Shown: positions 10,152 through 20,954, counted from the stretch's first letter. The stretch: DNA of 64,000 bases from Symbiodinium natans (GCA_905221605.1 CAJNDS010002257.1:101779-165778), one strand, 5' to 3'. The notes: generated by a model from the letters alone, not told the origin. Translations and numbers: made by a program.

Positions 10152-10934
10152 CCTAACCGACAAAATGAGGGTGTCGGAGCCAGCGATGGCCTCGACTGGA
10201 CCTCCCGATGCCCCAGCGCTGACTTCAAGCCTCAGCCGCAGTGTTTTCAGCTCTTAATCCCAACTAACGGCTGCACCCTAAACCCTAAACCCTAAACCCC
10301 AAACCCCAAACCCCAAACCCCAAACCCTAAACCCTAAACCGCTGCACCCTAAACCGCTGCACCCCAAACTCCAACCTGAAGACGCTCCACTAAGCTGACC
10401 AGTGCGCCCAGTATCCGCGTGACCAGAAGTTTGTCTCACGGTTTAGGATTGGCTGTGGTGTTTCGGTTGGGAGTGTCTCCCTGAAAGCCCCTGAGCCCTC
10501 AACTATTCTTGTGCCGTGTGCTAAAGTCGGCTGACTACCCCCAGAGTCACCTATATGCCCTTAGCAAAAGGCGAACAAACCCAGTTGACAAGGCCATCTT
10601 CTCCTTCTAGAGGCATATGATTATACATATGAATATATACAGTTCCATATACACATACATATACATATATACATATATACACATAGTCCCTAAACTTCAA
10701 GCTCGAAATCGGCTACTACGCTAGGCACGCAGAACCCCGAGACGTGAAAGGCCAGCCAGCGGCCAAAGATGGATGTTGGAGAGCAGGAAGTTGAACTGAA
10801 CCTTCAGCCGCACTTAGGGTTTCGGGTTTAGGGTTTAGGGTTTCGGGTTTAGGGTTTCGGGTTGAATCGAACTACGCTGTTTAGGGCTTGGAGGGTTTAG
10901 GGCTCTCTCTGTCGCATTGGCTTCGGGGGCCCAG

Positions 10935-10961
10935 AGCAGCAAGCGGGCCCGAGGGCCGACG
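10935..10961 (+). CDS. Candidate microexon
   Basis: 27 nt (SSKRARGPT) between GGGGGCCCAG| and |GTAACA. In phase at both ends but too short for independent support. Confidence 0.15.
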
Positions 10962-11256
10962 GTAACACTCCAGGCCTGATTCAGAAGCCGCACGGCCCTA
11001 AACCCCGAACAAAACCCTGGGGTTTAGGGTTTAGGGTTTAGGGTTTAGGGTTCAGGGTCTAGGGTTTAGGGCAATAGGCCCCTCTACGCCTCTACGCTGC
11101 CACAACCAAAAGCCCCCCTAAGCTCCTAACACAACCCAGAAAGCCCCTCTAAGCCTCTAAGCCCCCCCCCAAACCCAACCCAAAAGGAAACCCTAAACCC
11201 TAAACCCAAAACCCTAAACCCTGACCCCTAAACCCTAAACCCTAAAGGCCCCCTAC

Positions 11257-11334
11257 ATGGTGCCGCCTCGACCTCCACCAGTGCCGACTCGGCCAAGCTC
11301 AGAGGTAGCGAGGCGCTGGTCCCCCCGGGCTGCC
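11257..11334 (-). CDS. Candidate exon
   Basis: Minus-strand island of 78 nt: acceptor CTTGGAGCCCAG|, donor CACCAT|GTAGGG. The frame reads QPGGTSASLPLSLAESALVE and on, with about 85% G/C third positions. CCCTAAA lies on the left and TTTAGGG on the right. A much shorter plus-strand alternative (TGCCGACTC...AGAG|GTAGCG) exists. No family recognised. Confidence 0.38.
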
Positions 11335-11798
11335 CTGGGCTCCAAGGGTTTAGGGTTTAGGATTTAGGGCTTAGGGTTTAGGATTTAGGGTTTAGGGTTT
11401 AGGGTTTATGCGATTGATCATCGCAGACCAGGGTTTAGGGTTTAGAGTTAAGGGTTTAGGGTTTAGGCCTTCAAGATCGTGTGGTGTGAGGTGGTTTAGG
11501 ACTGCGCCAGAAAAGCCTGGTGCCACTTCTTCGGAGTCGGGAAGAGGGCTTCAGGTTCAGGGTGGAGTTCGAATATTGGGGCACATTTAATTAAAAAGCC
11601 CAAAACATAATATCTTTAAAAGCCCAAAACATAATATTTTAAGGGGCCAGTAATATAATACTTTGGGGCCATTACAAAATAGTGGCTAATTTAGTATTGA
11701 GTGTTTTCACGGTCCAAGTGCTTCCTTGAGTTGAGGGTTTCCGGGGGGTCTACGAGCCCAGGGTTTGAGAGGAGTGTCGCTTAGGGCCATGGGCTTGT

Positions 11799-11868
11799 TA
11801 GGGTTTAGGGTTTAGGGTTTAGGGTTTAGGGTTTAGGGTTTAGGGTTTAGGGTTTAGGGTTTAGGGTT
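11799..11868. repeat. Interstitial telomeric array, G-strand
   Basis: Ten perfect TTTAGGG units. After about 20 bp the orientation flips to a long, degenerate CCCTAAA/CCCTACA block (11885-12092). Confidence 0.95.
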
Positions 11869-12137
11869 GATACGTCAAGTTGGGAAACCCTAAACCCTAA
11901 AGCCTAAACCGTACAGACCCTCTAGACCCTCTAGACCCTAAACCTGTAAAGCCTGAATACTACACCCCATAGACCCTATAAGCCCTAAACCCTACACCTA
12001 AACCCTACAAACCCCACAGACCCGAACCCCCCCTAAACCCTAAACCCTAAACCCTAAACCCTAAACCCTAAACCCTAAACGCTAAACCCTACAGACCCCC
12101 AAGGTGCCCTAAGACTCAGGGTTCCCTGTAACCATGC

Positions 12138-12328
12138 TGGGAGGTTCATGGTACTTAGTAACCAATTCTAGCTGCACTTATAACTGTACCTATCACTGCA
12201 CTGATAAACACATTAGGGCACTTGAAAAGGGCCTGAAAGTGGGTTATAGCCCTAAACCCTAAACCCTAAACCCCAAACCCCAAACCCTAAACCCTATGAT
12301 TGGTTAACAAGTACCTTGAACCCTCCAA
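12138..12328. mobile_element. Family B element, copy 2, split by telomeric repeats
   Basis: The left part matches copies at 4242 and 35206 through AAAGTGGGTTATA. Then 47 bp of CCCTAAA repeats (12250-12296) follow. The element resumes at ATTGGTTAACAAGTACC. Compared with the copy at 35206, about 10 bp of the element (TACAGTTAGA) are missing at the insertion point. Confidence 0.65.
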
Positions 12329-12334
12329 GTGGGC

Positions 12335-12418
12335 CTGTCTGCACGCGGCCATCCGCCGCAGCCACAGCGCTGGTCCCGAAGGAGGACACGGCCTTGGCCG
12401 CGAGGTCCTCCAGGGAGC
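12335..12418 (-). CDS. Candidate exon
   Basis: Acceptor CCACACCAAG| and a GC donor ACAG|GCCCAC frame 84 nt reading SLEDLAAKAVSSFGTSAVAA then ADGRVQT, with third positions almost all G/C. The donor side abuts the end of a family B element and the acceptor side meets TTTAGGG repeats. One of the cleaner minus-strand candidates; no family recognised. Confidence 0.45.
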
Positions 12419-12426
12419 CTTGGTGT

Positions 12427-12535
12427 GGGGTTTAGGGTTTAGGGTTTAGGGTTTAGGGTTTAGGGTTTAGGGTTTAGGGTTTAGGGTTTAGGGTTTAGGG
12501 TTTAGGCGGTTTAGGCGGTTTAGGGTTTAGGGTTA
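12427..12535. repeat. Interstitial telomeric array, G-strand
   Basis: About 15 TTTAGGG units with two TTTAGGCGG variants at the right end. Confidence 0.95.
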
Positions 12536-12545
12536 GGGAGCCTCG

Positions 12546-12608
12546 CGCGCTGCTTCAGGCCCTTGAAGACCCCACGAAACAAGCCGAGCTCCCAGTCGAA
12601 GACTTCAC
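12546..12608 (-). CDS. Candidate exon
   Basis: On the minus strand, after AAGAGAGAG|, the frame reads EVFDWELGLFRGVFKGLKQR with mostly G/C third positions. The donor is not obvious (GC sites near 12550). Separated from the candidate at 12335 by a pure TTTAGGG array, in the same orientation. Confidence 0.38.
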
Positions 12609-12840
12609 CTCTCTCTTTCCACGTTGGTTTAGATTTTTGGGTTTTGGGTAGCCTAAACCTTAAACCCTAAACCCTAAATAGATTCAATACCATCATGGGG
12701 GGACCATGCTTTGCCGAGGAGCTCGACTCTGGCCCACAGTCGCTCATGGCGGTGGTATCCCCGCTCGGCATCCTCGCAGGTCTCTTTGCGTGTGTCAGGG
12801 TTCAGGCTTCAGGGTTCAGGGTTTAGGGTTTTAGGGTTTA

Positions 12841-12931
12841 GGGCAATCCTCACCCCTAAACCTGGAAACTCCGTTGGGGCGTAGTTGACACCACAGCGGT
12901 CACTGGCTTCTGTCCACGCTTCTGGGCAAGA
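12841..12931. repeat. Duplicated unique segment, copy 1
   Basis: Begins GGGCAATCCTCACCCC and ends CTTCTGGGCAAGA. The second copy lies at 12981-13074, more than 90% identical. The copies are separated by a short TTTAGGG array. Confidence 0.9.
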
Positions 12932-12980
12932 CGGTTAAGGGTTAAGGGTTTAGGGTTTAGGGTTTAGGGTGTACGGTTTA

Positions 12981-13074
12981 GGGCAATCCTCACCCCAAAA
13001 CCTGGAAATTCCGTTGGGGCGTAGTTGACACCACAGCGGTCATGAGTAGCTTCTGTCCACACTTCTGGGCAAGA
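12981..13074. repeat. Duplicated unique segment, copy 2
   Basis: Same 90-bp segment as 12841-12931, differing by about four substitutions and a few-base insertion (CACTGG versus CATGAGTAG). Both copies begin exactly where a GGTTTAGGG unit ends. Confidence 0.9.
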
Positions 13075-13308
13075 GTTGGCTACAGTTCTTCCTGCCATGT
13101 ATCTCCGGGTCGTGAAGGCTTTTTGTCCCAAGGTCTGCCGGATTGCCTTTAGGGTTGCTGTTCAGGATTCTCAACTAAGCCGAGAAGAAAAGGGGCATCG
13201 CCACAATCCTTCGGTATATCTACTATCAGAGGGCATATGGGAGTTTTCCCAAAATTAAGGTACCATTGCAGCTACGAAATTTGAAACAGCACGAACAAAA
13301 ATGCTCAG

Positions 13309-13309
13309 T

Positions 13310-13341
<32 letters not shown>
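13309..13341. repeat. Poly-C then poly-A tract
   Basis: About 32 C followed directly by G and about 13 A, then AT-rich sequence. Confidence 0.9.
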
Positions 13342-13351
<10 letters not shown>

Positions 13352-13423
13352 AAAATAAAAATAATAATAATGTGATAAAAAGATAAATCATAATTGAAAG
13401 AATAAAACCACAAAACTCTCAAG

Positions 13424-13523
13424 CCAGGTTGGCCCCCCACTAAAGACCTCTGAACAAGACTCCTAGACCAGGATCCCCTCAACCCACGTAAGGAAAATAG
13501 AACCATATCCCAAGGCCTACCAG
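13424..13523. mobile_element. Family C element, copy 2
   Basis: Ends CCAGGTTGGCC and (inverted) GGCCTACCAG. The interior words GACCTCTGAA, ACTCCTAG and GGATCCCCTCAACCC align with the other copies. It is flanked by CAAG on both sides (13420-13423 and 13524-13527), a 4-bp target-site duplication. Confidence 0.6.
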
Positions 13524-13617
13524 CAAGCCTCAATCGTAAACCTTGTGAAGACCAATCCCCTGAAGCTGGGTTCGGATTAACCGAAACCCTAAACGCTAAA
13601 CCCTCAACCCTAAACCC

Positions 13618-14220
13618 TTGAAGCTTACAGGGCTTCCTGAAATAGCCAAGGATCACTTGCAACATCCAGTCAAAGGATGCGCACCCTGCAGCAATGCGCA
13701 AAGGCTGCTGATTGACCCCGAAGCAACTTCACATTTTGGGGGCGGAAAGCTTCTACACGAGGTACTTGCAAGGGGCCTGAAGAGAAACCATGCCAGATGG
13801 AGGCCACCCGCACGAAACCAGAAAACTGAGCGCGTTTGGGTTTGAGGGTGTAGGCTTCAGAAACCCCTTAAGCTCTGAAACCCCCAAACCCCCCAACAAA
13901 AACAAGACTCCCCAAACCCCGACAAAACCCTGAAGCCCTGACCCATTTAGAGCTCTCAATCCACTTCTGCAGCTGTATGGCATGAAGGTCCTCATCCTGC
14001 ACAGTGAGCTTGCAGTAGCATGTGTGAACAGTGAGCTAACCCGCAACACCCCAGATTGCCGTAACTTGATTCGCTGAATTTCTGAAAAGAAAACCTACAA
14101 GCACGAAGGCATGTGCCGCGTTTGTGCAAGGAGGAGCTTTGAGACCGTTTCTAGCAGTTCAACGGCTGGGCGCGGAGCTTGTCAAGGGTTCCGGGGTGGA
14201 ACCCCAAAATGGCCCTACAA
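13618..14220. other. Unassigned stretch
   Basis: Unique sequence with only scattered single telomere heptamers. Short overlapping open frames on both strands; none shows a convincing acceptor and donor pair with a biased third position. Confidence 0.3.
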
Positions 14221-15071
14221 TCCCCTTAAACCGCCTTAAACCCTAAAAATCCCTAAGCCCCTCTGAAGACACATGTTCTTAGCCAGAACCTGCCCAGCTC
14301 CATGCTGGATAGGGGGGCCTGCGCCGGCAGCAATGCGATGCTCCCTGTGGAAGGAGAGCCACCTCATGAGGCTTCAGAGGTCTGAGGCCAAGCTTTTCTT
14401 ATTGCTTTATTACTTTTCGACAAGGGGTTAGGCTGAGCATCGGTTGTACTTAGTGTGTTTTGGTTTATATCAGAGGTCCATTTTTTCTGCCTTTCGGCCC
14501 AAAAAACCACCCAACACAGCACACCTGCCCGAGGCTCCGGCAAGCTTCCGCCACCCTGCACGCGCACGGCCGCATGCTCTTATGCTCTTGGTGTTTTGGG
14601 GGCGGATGTAGGGTTCCCCCCCCCCAGCCCCCCCCAAAGGCTCCGAAGGATGCTGCGGAAGTGTTGAGGATCGGCACATGAGCAGTTGAGGGTCGCGTTT
14701 AGGGCGTGGGGGGGGGGGGGGGCCCTTTGAGTGTGTAGCTTTGATCTGGGCGAAGGCGGTACCAAGAAAGTGTTCACCGGTAGCCATGTGTGCGACGTAT
14801 GGTAAGTCCTATGCCTCTATGGTACTTCCAAGACCAACAAACTCCGTCAGCCCCGGGCAAGGTACCCCAAACCCTTCAACCCCAAACCCTAAACCCTAAA
14901 CTGTAAATTCTCAGGGCTTGGGGGTTCTACGCTGCTGATGCGGCGCCTTGGCGCGTTGAGCGCCCAACTGTCGTCTGCACTATCAGGGACGACCATTAAG
15001 TCAGGTCACAGGGTTTAGGGTTTGGGGTTTACTACCCCCTTGAGCCCTAAGGATTTAGGTTTAGGGTTTAG

Positions 15072-15175
15072 GGTACCCTGTAATATATATTTTTTTCATA
15101 AATTTCAATAAATAAACAAATAAATAAATATATATATATATATATGTGTGTGTGTAACACACATATATTCATTTT
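15072..15175. repeat. AT-rich microsatellite
   Basis: TATATATATTTTTTT, AAATAAATAAAT and (TA)n/(TG)n blocks. It forms the start of the intron that follows the candidate exon at 15186 in the minus sense. Confidence 0.85.
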
Positions 15176-15185
15176 TATTGAATAC

Positions 15186-15265
15186 CTTCAGTGCTGTCCT
15201 CCAAGGAGTAACTCGCTGCACGGCCACCGGCAGCACCCAGTATGTGCGTGTCCGCCTGGCCAGCA
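15186..15265 (-). CDS. Candidate exon
   Basis: 80 nt on the minus strand. Acceptor GGGGTGGCCAG|, donor ACTGAAG|GTATTC followed at once by AT-rich DNA, so composition changes exactly at the predicted boundary. The frame reads AGQADTHILGAAGGRAASYS then LEDSTE. No family recognised. Confidence 0.45.
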
Positions 15266-15278
15266 CTGGCCACCCCAG

Positions 15279-15338
15279 GCCCTAGACCCTAGACCCTAGA
15301 CCCTAGACCCTAGACCCTAGACCCTAGACCCTAGACCC
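15279..15338. repeat. CCCTAGA variant telomeric array
   Basis: Eight or nine uniform CCCTAGA units that switch abruptly to CCCTAAA at 15339. The uniformity suggests local amplification of one mutated unit. Confidence 0.95.
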
Positions 15339-15342
15339 TGCT

Positions 15343-15419
15343 AAACCCTAAACCCTAAACCCTAAACCCTAAACCCTAAACCCTAAACCCTAAACCCTAA
15401 ACCCTAAACCCTAAACCCT
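15343..15419. repeat. Interstitial telomeric array, C-strand
   Basis: Eleven perfect CCCTAAA units, directly continuing the CCCTAGA block. Confidence 0.95.
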
Positions 15420-15439
15420 CTGGCCAGAAGCTTTCAGGG

Positions 15440-16650
15440 TTTCGGAGCTTTAGCTGCCTCGCTGGGCGGGGGTGGCGGAGGGGAGGTTTGGGGGGTTCAG
15501 CGCACAAACCAGGGGGGGAATACCATGGAGAGGGCGCGAGGATTCAAGCGTCGAGCAGTGTAAGGCACACACCAAGAGAAGGGCCATGGCCTGTTGCGCT
15601 CAAACTAAACAGTGTAAACAGCTTCGGTTCGTCGGGGTCTCCATTCCCACATTCTTGTCCCCTCAGCCCTCAACACCCTGAACCCTAACTTTTTCAGAGT
15701 TGACAAGTCGCGTTGAACGATCAGTTTCCAACATAAGACGAGCCGGGCGTGCTGGGATGATGGGCTGGTGGCCGCTGTCCTCCAACACCACCTGAACAAG
15801 GGCACGCTTGCACCTTTCAATCAGCTACAGTTTCAAATACTACATTCTTATGAACACGAGACTCTCCGTGGAAGTGGGCTATTTAATTGACGTGTTCTCA
15901 CGACTCTAGAGATTCCACGATTCTCTTTGAGGGCTCCGGGGGCGTGAAGGAGCTGAGGGGTTTAGGGATTTCAGGGTTTCGGCCGTTGGGGTCTAGGGGC
16001 TGTGGGGAAAACCCACGCGCCAATCCCTGTACACTAAATCCGACGCTCTGAATACGCCCAGGTCCGAGGTGTCCAAAGCCCTGACACGTTCAAGCTCCCC
16101 AGCTCATCCCCCTCTCGCTTCCAAAAAAGCTCCAGCAATTCAAATAGATACTAGCTAGTAGCACAAGGAAAAAAGATGAAAGTGCAGACCGGGATCTGCA
16201 ACCCAGCCAAACCTTGCGAGTAGACCCGAAGATGGTCCCTGGATGAGCAACCCGGCCTCAACTTCCTCAGACTCTGGAGTCGAAGAACCGGACGCAAAAC
16301 CCTGAACACCTCGTGTAGGGTTTAGGGTCTTCTTGTCGTCAACGTCCGGCTGCAAAAGGCGTTGCTGTTTCGGAGCAACTTACGTGTTGCACTTTTGCTA
16401 CACGGTGTCGCAGCGTGCGCCATGACGTGTCGGGTGTCGGTGTCTTTTCCGACTGGATCCAAGCACTTGCGCACGGTTCCACCCAGCTGTTGCGAATGCA
16501 TCCCTCGACCCCCTTGCCGCGCTTAAAGCATGAGAATTGTCGCCTGAAGGAACAGAACCTCACACCAGACCCTCCATCCCCAAAACCCTGCAAGTGCCAA
16601 ACCCTCAACTCGCGGTCTGGCTCTTAGCCTGAACCGCAAACCCTGCTCCC
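15440..16650. other. Unassigned, mostly unique stretch
   Basis: Few telomeric units. Overlapping ORFs of 60-90 codons on both strands (for example near 15472-15688 and 16339-16627) have no clear splice signals. No gene can be supported by eye. Confidence 0.3.
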
Positions 16651-16658
16651 GAGACCTT

Positions 16659-16720
16659 GGGTTTAGGGTTTAGGGTTTAGGGTTTAGGGTTTAGGGTTTA
16701 GGGTTTAGGGTTTAGGGTTC
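16659..16720. repeat. Interstitial telomeric array, G-strand
   Basis: Eight perfect TTTAGGG units, ending in a TTCAGGG variant. Confidence 0.95.
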
Positions 16721-16869
16721 AGGGCCGAGGGTATTAGGGTCCTAAACGGAAACCCTCAGGGGTTGATACGCTCTAAACCAACAAACGGAGCTTGGCACCT
16801 CCACGGACTCTGCATCTGCCGAAGCCACAGCGACCCTCCGTGCCAGGACTCTCTATCCATGTGTTGCAC

Positions 16870-17047
16870 GTAAGTTCATATGTGCATGCACACATACCTG
16901 TATATATGTATTTCTATATATGTATAAATAAATAAATAAATATATATATATATACATACATATACATGTATGTGTATAAATATACGTATGTGTATGTACG
17001 TCTGTAGATGTATATGTACGTGTGTGTATCTATATATGTATAGATAA
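16870..17047. repeat. TA/TG/TATG microsatellite tract
   Basis: Compound (TA)n, (TG)n, ATAAATAA and TATGTGTA blocks over about 180 bp. ORFs rich in Y, I and H across it are compositional. Confidence 0.9.
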
Positions 17048-17456
17048 AAGTTAGTGAATGGTACCCTTCGGGGGAAAGCGACAGCCAAATGCGGGCAGCA
17101 TATACGCTCAAGTTACTTGTTGGTACCTACAAGGGGAAGGTCTCCATAAAACATTCAAAGCCCACTTGAACCCTAAAGCCCACCTGAACCTAAATAGGCT
17201 TTATAGGCTAGGGGTTCTGGGATGGAATGGCCAAAGGTCAAGCGTTGAGACTCCCGACTCTCCTGTACCGCACCGTCTATGCCACCTGATAGAGGGGTCG
17301 AAATAGTTACGAAAAATATTCCATTTCCGCCCCATTGCAATTTTACTATATCAACCCCCAAAACCCGAATACCCTAGGCCCTAAACCCGAAACCCACACC
17401 CTAATTATTAAGACCCGTTTTAAATTTTGTAGAAACCCCCAAAACCCCAATACCCT

Positions 17457-17538
17457 AGGCCCTAAACCCTAAACCCTAAACCCTAAACCCTAAACCCTAA
17501 ACCCTAAACCCTAAACCCTAAACCCTAAACCCTAAACC
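17457..17538. repeat. Interstitial telomeric array, C-strand
   Basis: About eleven perfect CCCTAAA units. Confidence 0.95.
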
Positions 17539-17583
17539 CCACACCTAGACCCCTTTTTGTAGAACATCTCTGCGGCGCCTTAC

Positions 17584-17641
17584 CAGCGACCAGGCCGGCA
17601 CCCGGAGAAAGACCTTCTTCCGGCCATCGTGGATGTCTGTC
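17584..17641 (-). CDS. Candidate exon, strand uncertain
   Basis: Minus: acceptor CGGCCCCCAG|, consensus donor TCGCTG|GTAAGG, frame TDIHDGRKKVFLRVPAWSL with 18 of 19 third positions G/C. Plus alternative (17563-17655): acceptor CCCCTTTTTGTAG|, 31 codons starting NISAAPYQRPGRHPEKDLLP, donor |GTGAGC. Both are well formed. I prefer minus for its codon bias and agreement with neighbours. Confidence 0.42.
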
Positions 17642-18089
17642 CTGGGGGCCGGGCCGTGAGCCTTATATGGGTTGCGTAGTTAAGGTTTCCTTTTGCTCGG
17701 AACACCGTCTACGTTCCTCAGCTGCAAGCCAGGGGAGGCATTCTTCTACAGCTTCGAGCGCCGTTGAGGCTTCCCGCAGCTTCCCCAATCCCAACGATCG
17801 ATATCCCAGACAGGTACCCTGAACCCTAGACCTCCCAAATCCTAAAGTTATACTCCCCTTAGAACCTCAATAAAAAACATGTTTTTAATTGCCTCTTGGG
17901 TTTATATAAACAAAAACAAAAAATAATTCCCAAGGGGGATATAGAAGGTCCCGGTGGCTTTCAGGGGCCTTGGTGGTGGCCATCGGCTGGAATGTTGCCC
18001 AAACTCTTGAGGGAAGCATGGGCCACAAGGTACTGAAGTCAGACGGAGAAAATGTCGCCGTTTCGTACTCGGAAAGCAACTACAGTAGG

Positions 18090-18131
18090 CTAGGATGGCC
18101 CTGAAAACCCTCTGAATACGATTTTTCCTAG
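18090..18131. mobile_element. Family C element, internally deleted copy
   Basis: Starts CTAGGATGGCCCTGAAAACC and ends TTTTTCCTAG, keeping both terminal words but only 42 bp long. Confidence 0.4.
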
Positions 18132-19140
18132 CCGCAAAAAAGGAAGATATGAAAGCACTTGAAGTCGCGAGACTCCGCCTCCAGATTTGCAAGGTTCTTG
18201 GTAACAAGGCAGGAGCAGAGGCGAACCCGAGTTTCGGGTTTAGGGTGTAGGATCCAGAACGTTTGAGGCGTACAGGGCTTATGTCAAGGGCCAAGTTCCT
18301 CCCCTCCCTCCCCCCAACCACCACCACCGCCACCACAAAAACACTCTTTACCTCCCTAAACCCTGAACCCTGAACCCTAACCCCCCCAACCCCCAAACAA
18401 TACTTTAAGGTAGCCTTGATTGGGGGCAGCTTTGGAGCTCAAGAGCCGAAGCCTCCCCCCCCCCCCCCGGGGAGGGTTTCTGGCAGCCAAGCCGCAGCAT
18501 CACACGCTGCCTTGTGCGAACTGGGGGGGTTAGGGTTTAGGGTTTAGGGTTTGGGCGTTAGGGTTTAGGGTTTGGGGTTCGGGGTTTGGGGTGTGGGGTT
18601 TGGGGAGAGGCACGGCCAGTGATGAATTGGCCCTCACATTCCTGTGTCCACACGGCTTGCGAGCCACGCCTGGAGGGCAAGGCCCATCCTTGCTCAAAGC
18701 CCTGAAACTAAGCAGCTGTTCCCACCTGATTCAGCACCGCCTGTATATCAGGCCATGTTGACGCAGCACCCTGCAATCCAACCAAGAGACACGTGCATCC
18801 CGAGTAGATCTCAACTCCCAACTGCCGGGCGTCGCCAAAACGCTGGACGGCCTTAAACTTCAAACTGCTGTGCCGCCGCTGCGGCAGTCGTCGGGAATGT
18901 TGCATTCCCCATACGTGCCGGGGCAACGGTGACCGGCAACGCATGTCTCGTTGCCATCCTTCCATCTGGTGCCATGCAGCTTCCTATACGGTGCGGCGAC
19001 ATTTGACATGACCGCTGCAGTTCGTCCGCTATCTGATTGCGGAAGTTTCTGGCATTCCGCCCTGCATCGTCAGGCGATTCAGCAATGTCAAGTCAATCAT
19101 CGCACGGATTTTCAAGGATGTATTCCCTAAAATCCCCCTC

Positions 19141-19220
19141 AGAGGTTCCCGCAATACACTCCCAATGTGGCCCTTGTATTCCCGTTTAGGATCTGTCAAG
19201 AGGGTTCCCAAACCCAAGGG
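19141..19220. mobile_element. Dispersed repeat family D, copy 2
   Basis: Ordered matches to 4606-4690 (AGAGGTTCCC, AATACACTCC, ATGTGGCCCTTG, TTTAGGATC, AAACCCAAGG). Confidence 0.4.
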
Positions 19221-19564
19221 TACAATATTAGGGGCCCAAGGTAGAGTCTTATGATTCTAGAGGTGCGAAGCACAGAGGAGCAGCAGCCGATAGCTTACAA
19301 GTTCATTGCTGTCCTTTCACACCCTAAACCCTAAACCCTAACCCCTAAACCCTAAACCCTAAACCGTGGAGCCGCGAGGCCCTAAAGCATCAACACACTT
19401 TGAGCATTCAGCCCTTAAGCCTTCAACCCCACAAGTTCCGAGCCTAAAGAGGCACTTGCTTTACGAAGCTTTCTATTTCGAGTATCCCCATACAGGACTC
19501 CAAAAGAACAAGGATATGAACCCTACCTCTCACAAGCCGCAAACCCAAAACCTTGAGCACTAAG

Positions 19565-20040
19565 CACTCAACCCTAAACCCCAAACCCTGAAACACTAAA
19601 CACCAAACCCTAGACCCTAAAACTCCCAAGCCGTTAAAAACCTAAACCTGAAAGCCTGAAAGCCTGAAAGCCTGAAACTCTGAAACCCGGAAATCCTGAA
19701 AGCCTGAAAACCAGACCCCAAACCCTGAAACCCTGAAACCCTCAACCCATACTGAAACCCGAAACCCCCAACCCAAACCCCAAACCCTCCAAATCCTGAA
19801 ACCCGCAACCCTAAATCTCAAAAAGCCAAAATCCCAAACCCCCCAAAAAACCCTTAACAGCCCTGAAGAACCAACCCCCCGCCCCCCCCCCCCCCCCCAA
19901 AAAAAAAAAACAACCTTAAAAACAAACCCTACGCAACCCTAAAAAGAAAACCCTAACAAAAGCCTTAAACGAAAAAAACCGTAGAAAACACCTAAACAGC
20001 CCTTTCAAAAAACACCCTTAAAGAACCCTAAACAAGCCCA
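19565..20040. repeat. Degenerate C-strand telomere-derived DNA
   Basis: About 475 bp of CCTGAAA, CCCTGAA, CCCAAAC and CCTTAAA words in place of pure CCCTAAA, including four tandem CCTGAAAG units near 19651. It contains a poly-C then poly-A run near 19879-19909. Looks like old, mutated telomeric repeat. Confidence 0.8.
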
Positions 20041-20047
20041 AGCCCGC

Positions 20048-20121
20048 CTGATGAGGAGGCGCCCGCTGCCGTCGATGGGCCCGCCCAGGCCCAGGGAGCC
20101 GCCAGTGGTGGAAATCACGTC
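20048..20121 (-). CDS. Candidate exon
   Basis: Acceptor CCTCAATCCCAG|, then DVISTTGGSLGLGGPIDGSG then RLLIR with nearly all third positions G/C, ending at a GC donor CATCAG|GCGGGC. It lies exactly where telomere-derived DNA switches from C-strand (left) to G-strand (right). Gly-rich pattern resembles the next candidate at 20955. No family recognised. Confidence 0.45.
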
Positions 20122-20129
20122 CTGGGATT

Positions 20130-20460
20130 GAGGGCTTCTAGGGGGTTGATGGGGGTTTGTTCAGGGTTTGTAGGAATTTATAGGGGTTTTTTGAGGGGGT
20201 TTTATGGGGGTTGACTAAGGGCTTATAGGAATTTATATGGGTTTTATTAAGGGGTTATAGGGGTTTGTAGGGGTTTGTTAAGGGTTTTTAGGGTTTCGAG
20301 GGGCTTATGGGGTTTAGAAGGGTTGATAAGGGTTGATAAGAGCTTATAGGGGTTTATCGGGATTGAGGGTTTAGGGCTGAGGGTTTTTTGGCTCGGGGGA
20401 GTGGGGTTTGGGTTTTTGGTTTTAGGGTCTAGTGGTGTAGTGTTTGGGTTTAGTGGCTTC
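20130..20460. repeat. Degenerate G-strand telomere-derived DNA
   Basis: About 330 bp of GGGGTTTATAGG, GGGTTTGT and GGGTTGATAAG words: telomere-like, expanded by A/T insertions, period roughly 10-14 bp. Confidence 0.75.
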
Positions 20461-20954
20461 GATTTGCCGGTTCGGGGGGGTGGGTACGCATGCGGTTTGG
20501 GTCGTTTGGGGTCTGGGTTGTTTGGGAAGCAAGGTCCAGGGTCGGGGTTAAGGGGTTCTATGGTTTAGGACTTTGGGGGTCAATCGTTCTGGATGTTGTA
20601 TATTAGGATTCGAGGGTTAAGGGCTTCAGGATTCTGTTTAGGGCTTCTTAGTTCTTTGCTTTTTTGGGAAGGAAGAAGAGGTTTGGGCAGAACGTCTGGG
20701 ATGCCGAATCCCCCAAATACCCCAATCCCTGATCCCAAACCCTGTATATGTAAAGTGTATACAAATATGTATGTATATGTATATACACATATATATACAT
20801 ATATATATATATAATACATACAATTTTCAATCAAAAAGCCCGCCCGACCCCACCCATAACCCTAAGCCTCAAACCCACCCCTTAACAGCCCACCCCCAGC
20901 CCGCCCCCCCCCCCCCCCCCCAAAAAAAAAAAAAAAAAATCCCGAGTCCCAGCC

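Noticed and set aside
14205-14225. Complement-like spliced-leader match (CCAAAATGGC)
   Set aside because: Ten bases match, then a two-base insertion; not adjacent to an exon-like island.
16870-17110. ORFs rich in Tyr/Ile/His (60-70 codons)
   Set aside because: Translation of TATATA/TATGTG microsatellite on the minus strand.
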